A DNA stretch of 64,000 nucleotides from Cytidiella melzeri (taxonomy: Eukaryota; Basidiomycota; Agaricomycetes; Polyporales; Irpicaceae), in NCBI GenBank assembly GCA_022592445.1, contig JABYQR010000010.1, positions 1 through 64,000 on the forward strand. The letters are read 5' to 3'. Position 1 is the first letter of the stretch, and each line of letters begins with the position of its first letter. The notes beneath the pieces are model-generated. The model had not been told where the DNA came from. It searched no databases and saw only the letters and a list, made by a program, of their open reading frames with translations. This document shows, piece after piece, positions 62,504 to 64,000 of the stretch. Made by a program: the position numbers and the translations under genes.

Positions 62504-63520
62504 ACAGCTAAGCTGACTGTGCGCTATGGCTTGGCCATCAAAGCTGCTGTGTGGAGATGTGTTTGCGATAGTGTCCGTCAACTCCTCCACATTACTCTCG
62601 CCGAGATGTGTGATCTAACAGGAAATATAGCGAGTCGTCGTTGGATCATTCAAGCCAAGGAGTCACTAGCTAGTCACTACTGTAGTCATACCTTGCCCAA
62701 CGTTCTTCCTCTTTGTCTCGGGATGTGAATCGACCAAGCTGCGGATATCAGGATGTACAGTGAGACAAGCTGTGATGTTTCTATGCCATTAGTACATAGC
62801 CTTTGTTGGCAAACTGAGGAGGCTTCCGGGACAATTTATTCAAGTACTCACGGCGACAGCTAAGTAAGTAGTACTCTGGACATCACTCACGTATAACATT
62901 GACCAATGCGTTTTTCACAGCCGCAAATGTTTGAAATCTTGCGGCCCCGGGTTTCTGGGCTCCGCAGGATTTTTCACGGCAAAATTGACAGATCGAGGTT
63001 TGGCTGTAGCAGCCCAACGCTGTAATATGCATGCATAGACGTACTAGGGGTTAGCTGGCGTGGCGTACGTTGCGGCACGACCTGAGCAGCAGTGGGCTTT
63101 GATATTGCTAGATATAACATCACGTCCCGAGATTGAGTGAGTCTCCTCGACGTGGCACATGCTCAACTTCTCCTACGTAGGCAAACATTGGACAATATCG
63201 TTTCTGCAAGACCATGATGGCCAATGAACACGGCGGCGACCTCAGGCTTGGCTCAACTTTCAATAGTATACTATATGCCTGCAAACCAAGGAAGTAACTT
63301 TTGCTCCGCTCTCGCTGTACATAACGGTCGGTGGTACAATGACCTCTTTTCTTTACGCGTCGGTCAATAATCTCCCACGCAGAGAACCTCACCCTTGGAT
63401 CATCATCTCGCGTCCCCGTTTCTGGTTTCTTCTAGCGTTCTGCGCTGTCCCAGACCTTCTCACGCAAAAGTGCCTATCTTACGGCCTATTACTCAAACCT
63501 CGTTGCATCGGCTTGCCGTC
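62504..63520. other. Intergenic stretch downstream of VIP1
   Basis: About 1 kb. Open segments exist on both strands but none resembles a known protein or has convincing splice partners. Confidence 0.5.
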
Positions 63521-63976
63521 ATGCCACCTTATCGTCCGGTCAGACAAGGAGCGAGTGAGTACTTTGTCTCGAAAAGTCGCTTCTACAACTCATGAAAGTG
63601 GCACTCCTCCAGCTTCACATACATATGCATGTGCTCGCATGTTATCAGATAGCAGATAAGTGCACTTCAATCAAGCCCGCGAAGAAGGAATCGAAGCTCC
63701 TGCGATGCGAGAAAAAATCAATGGTTCACACACTATCCTCTACGTGGGCTAACTAACCGAGCCTAATATTAGATTGTGAGTGCGAGTATTGCACGCCCAC
63801 TGCCTCGTGCCGTTGTCTGCGTGTGTTTCCTTCAGTAGGTGATCTGGCAGAAGCTGCCTCGCATTTCAGAGGTTTGCGACCGGTGGAATGACCCCTCGCC
63901 TCACTATCTTTACAAAGCTCCCGAGAAGCTTCAATGGAACGGTTCAGAAAACAGGCCGAGGTCGAGACTCGGATGA
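63521..63976 (+). CDS. Possible small spliced gene of unknown function
   Basis: ATG 63521 (MPPYRPVRQGA) runs into a GTGAGT donor. A plausible acceptor at 63659 (GATAAG|TGCAC) keeps the frame as MHFNQAREEGIEAPAMREKI. After a second intron a final segment reads VIWQKLPRISEVCDRWNDPS, ending RPRSRLG at TGA 63974. Coding-like composition and frame-keeping splice sites support it; there is no family match I recognise. It could equally be a chance arrangement. Confidence 0.33.
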
Positions 63977-64000
63977 TCGTTCTATATGTTATGTTTCCTT

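Overview
The window is nuclear DNA of a filamentous basidiomycete, most likely a wood-decaying Agaricomycete. Genes carry many 50-60 bp introns with GT(A/G)AGT donors. They include a FunK1-type kinase, two secreted class II (manganese) peroxidases, a heme-thiolate peroxygenase and two KDZ-type (Kyakuja-Dileera-Zisupton) DNA transposons, a combination typical of white-rot mushrooms and polypores. All exon structures below were read by eye from splice signals and family motifs; outer gene limits are better supported than every internal junction.

Layout. 1-2570 (-): FunK1 kinase, running off the left edge. 2808-13774: KDZ element A, with near-identical terminal inverted repeats (TIRs). It carries an HMG-box-like gene, an unknown coiled-coil gene, a decayed inner element containing a giant 736-bp-arm palindrome, and the transposase. 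14434-22000: a tandem segmental duplication carrying two manganese-peroxidase genes, both (-). 22423-25128 (+): WW/FF-domain protein. 25939-26737 (+): short unspecific peroxygenase. 27569-30026 (+): MFS anion permease. 30327-36717 (-): IQGAP. 37110-39738 (-): acyl-CoA ligase with a peroxisomal-type C-terminus. 40415-43449 (+): gamma-tubulin complex protein 3. 44174-48322 (-): P1B copper ATPase. 48990-58215: KDZ element B, bounded by a perfect 8-bp target duplication. 58505-62503 (+): VIP1/Asp1 inositol pyrophosphate kinase. The right end is mostly empty, with one doubtful small gene.

How it fits together. The housekeeping genes (IQGAP, GCP3, VIP1, copper ATPase, WW/FF protein) form a conserved-looking backbone. 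The peroxidase pair, the peroxygenase and the FunK1 gene are the lineage-variable part, and the transposons lie between these blocks. Both KDZ elements carry the same kind of cargo: a transposase with an intact-looking acidic triad, a homologous HMG-box-like protein with an Arg/Lys-rich tail, and a third protein of unknown function. The most unusual structure is the palindrome at 7593-9341. Its ungapped arms differ at only 7 of 736 positions, and five of those are C-to-T type changes at CpG, all in the same arm. This suggests cytosine methylation acting asymmetrically on a structure that could also produce long double-stranded RNA.
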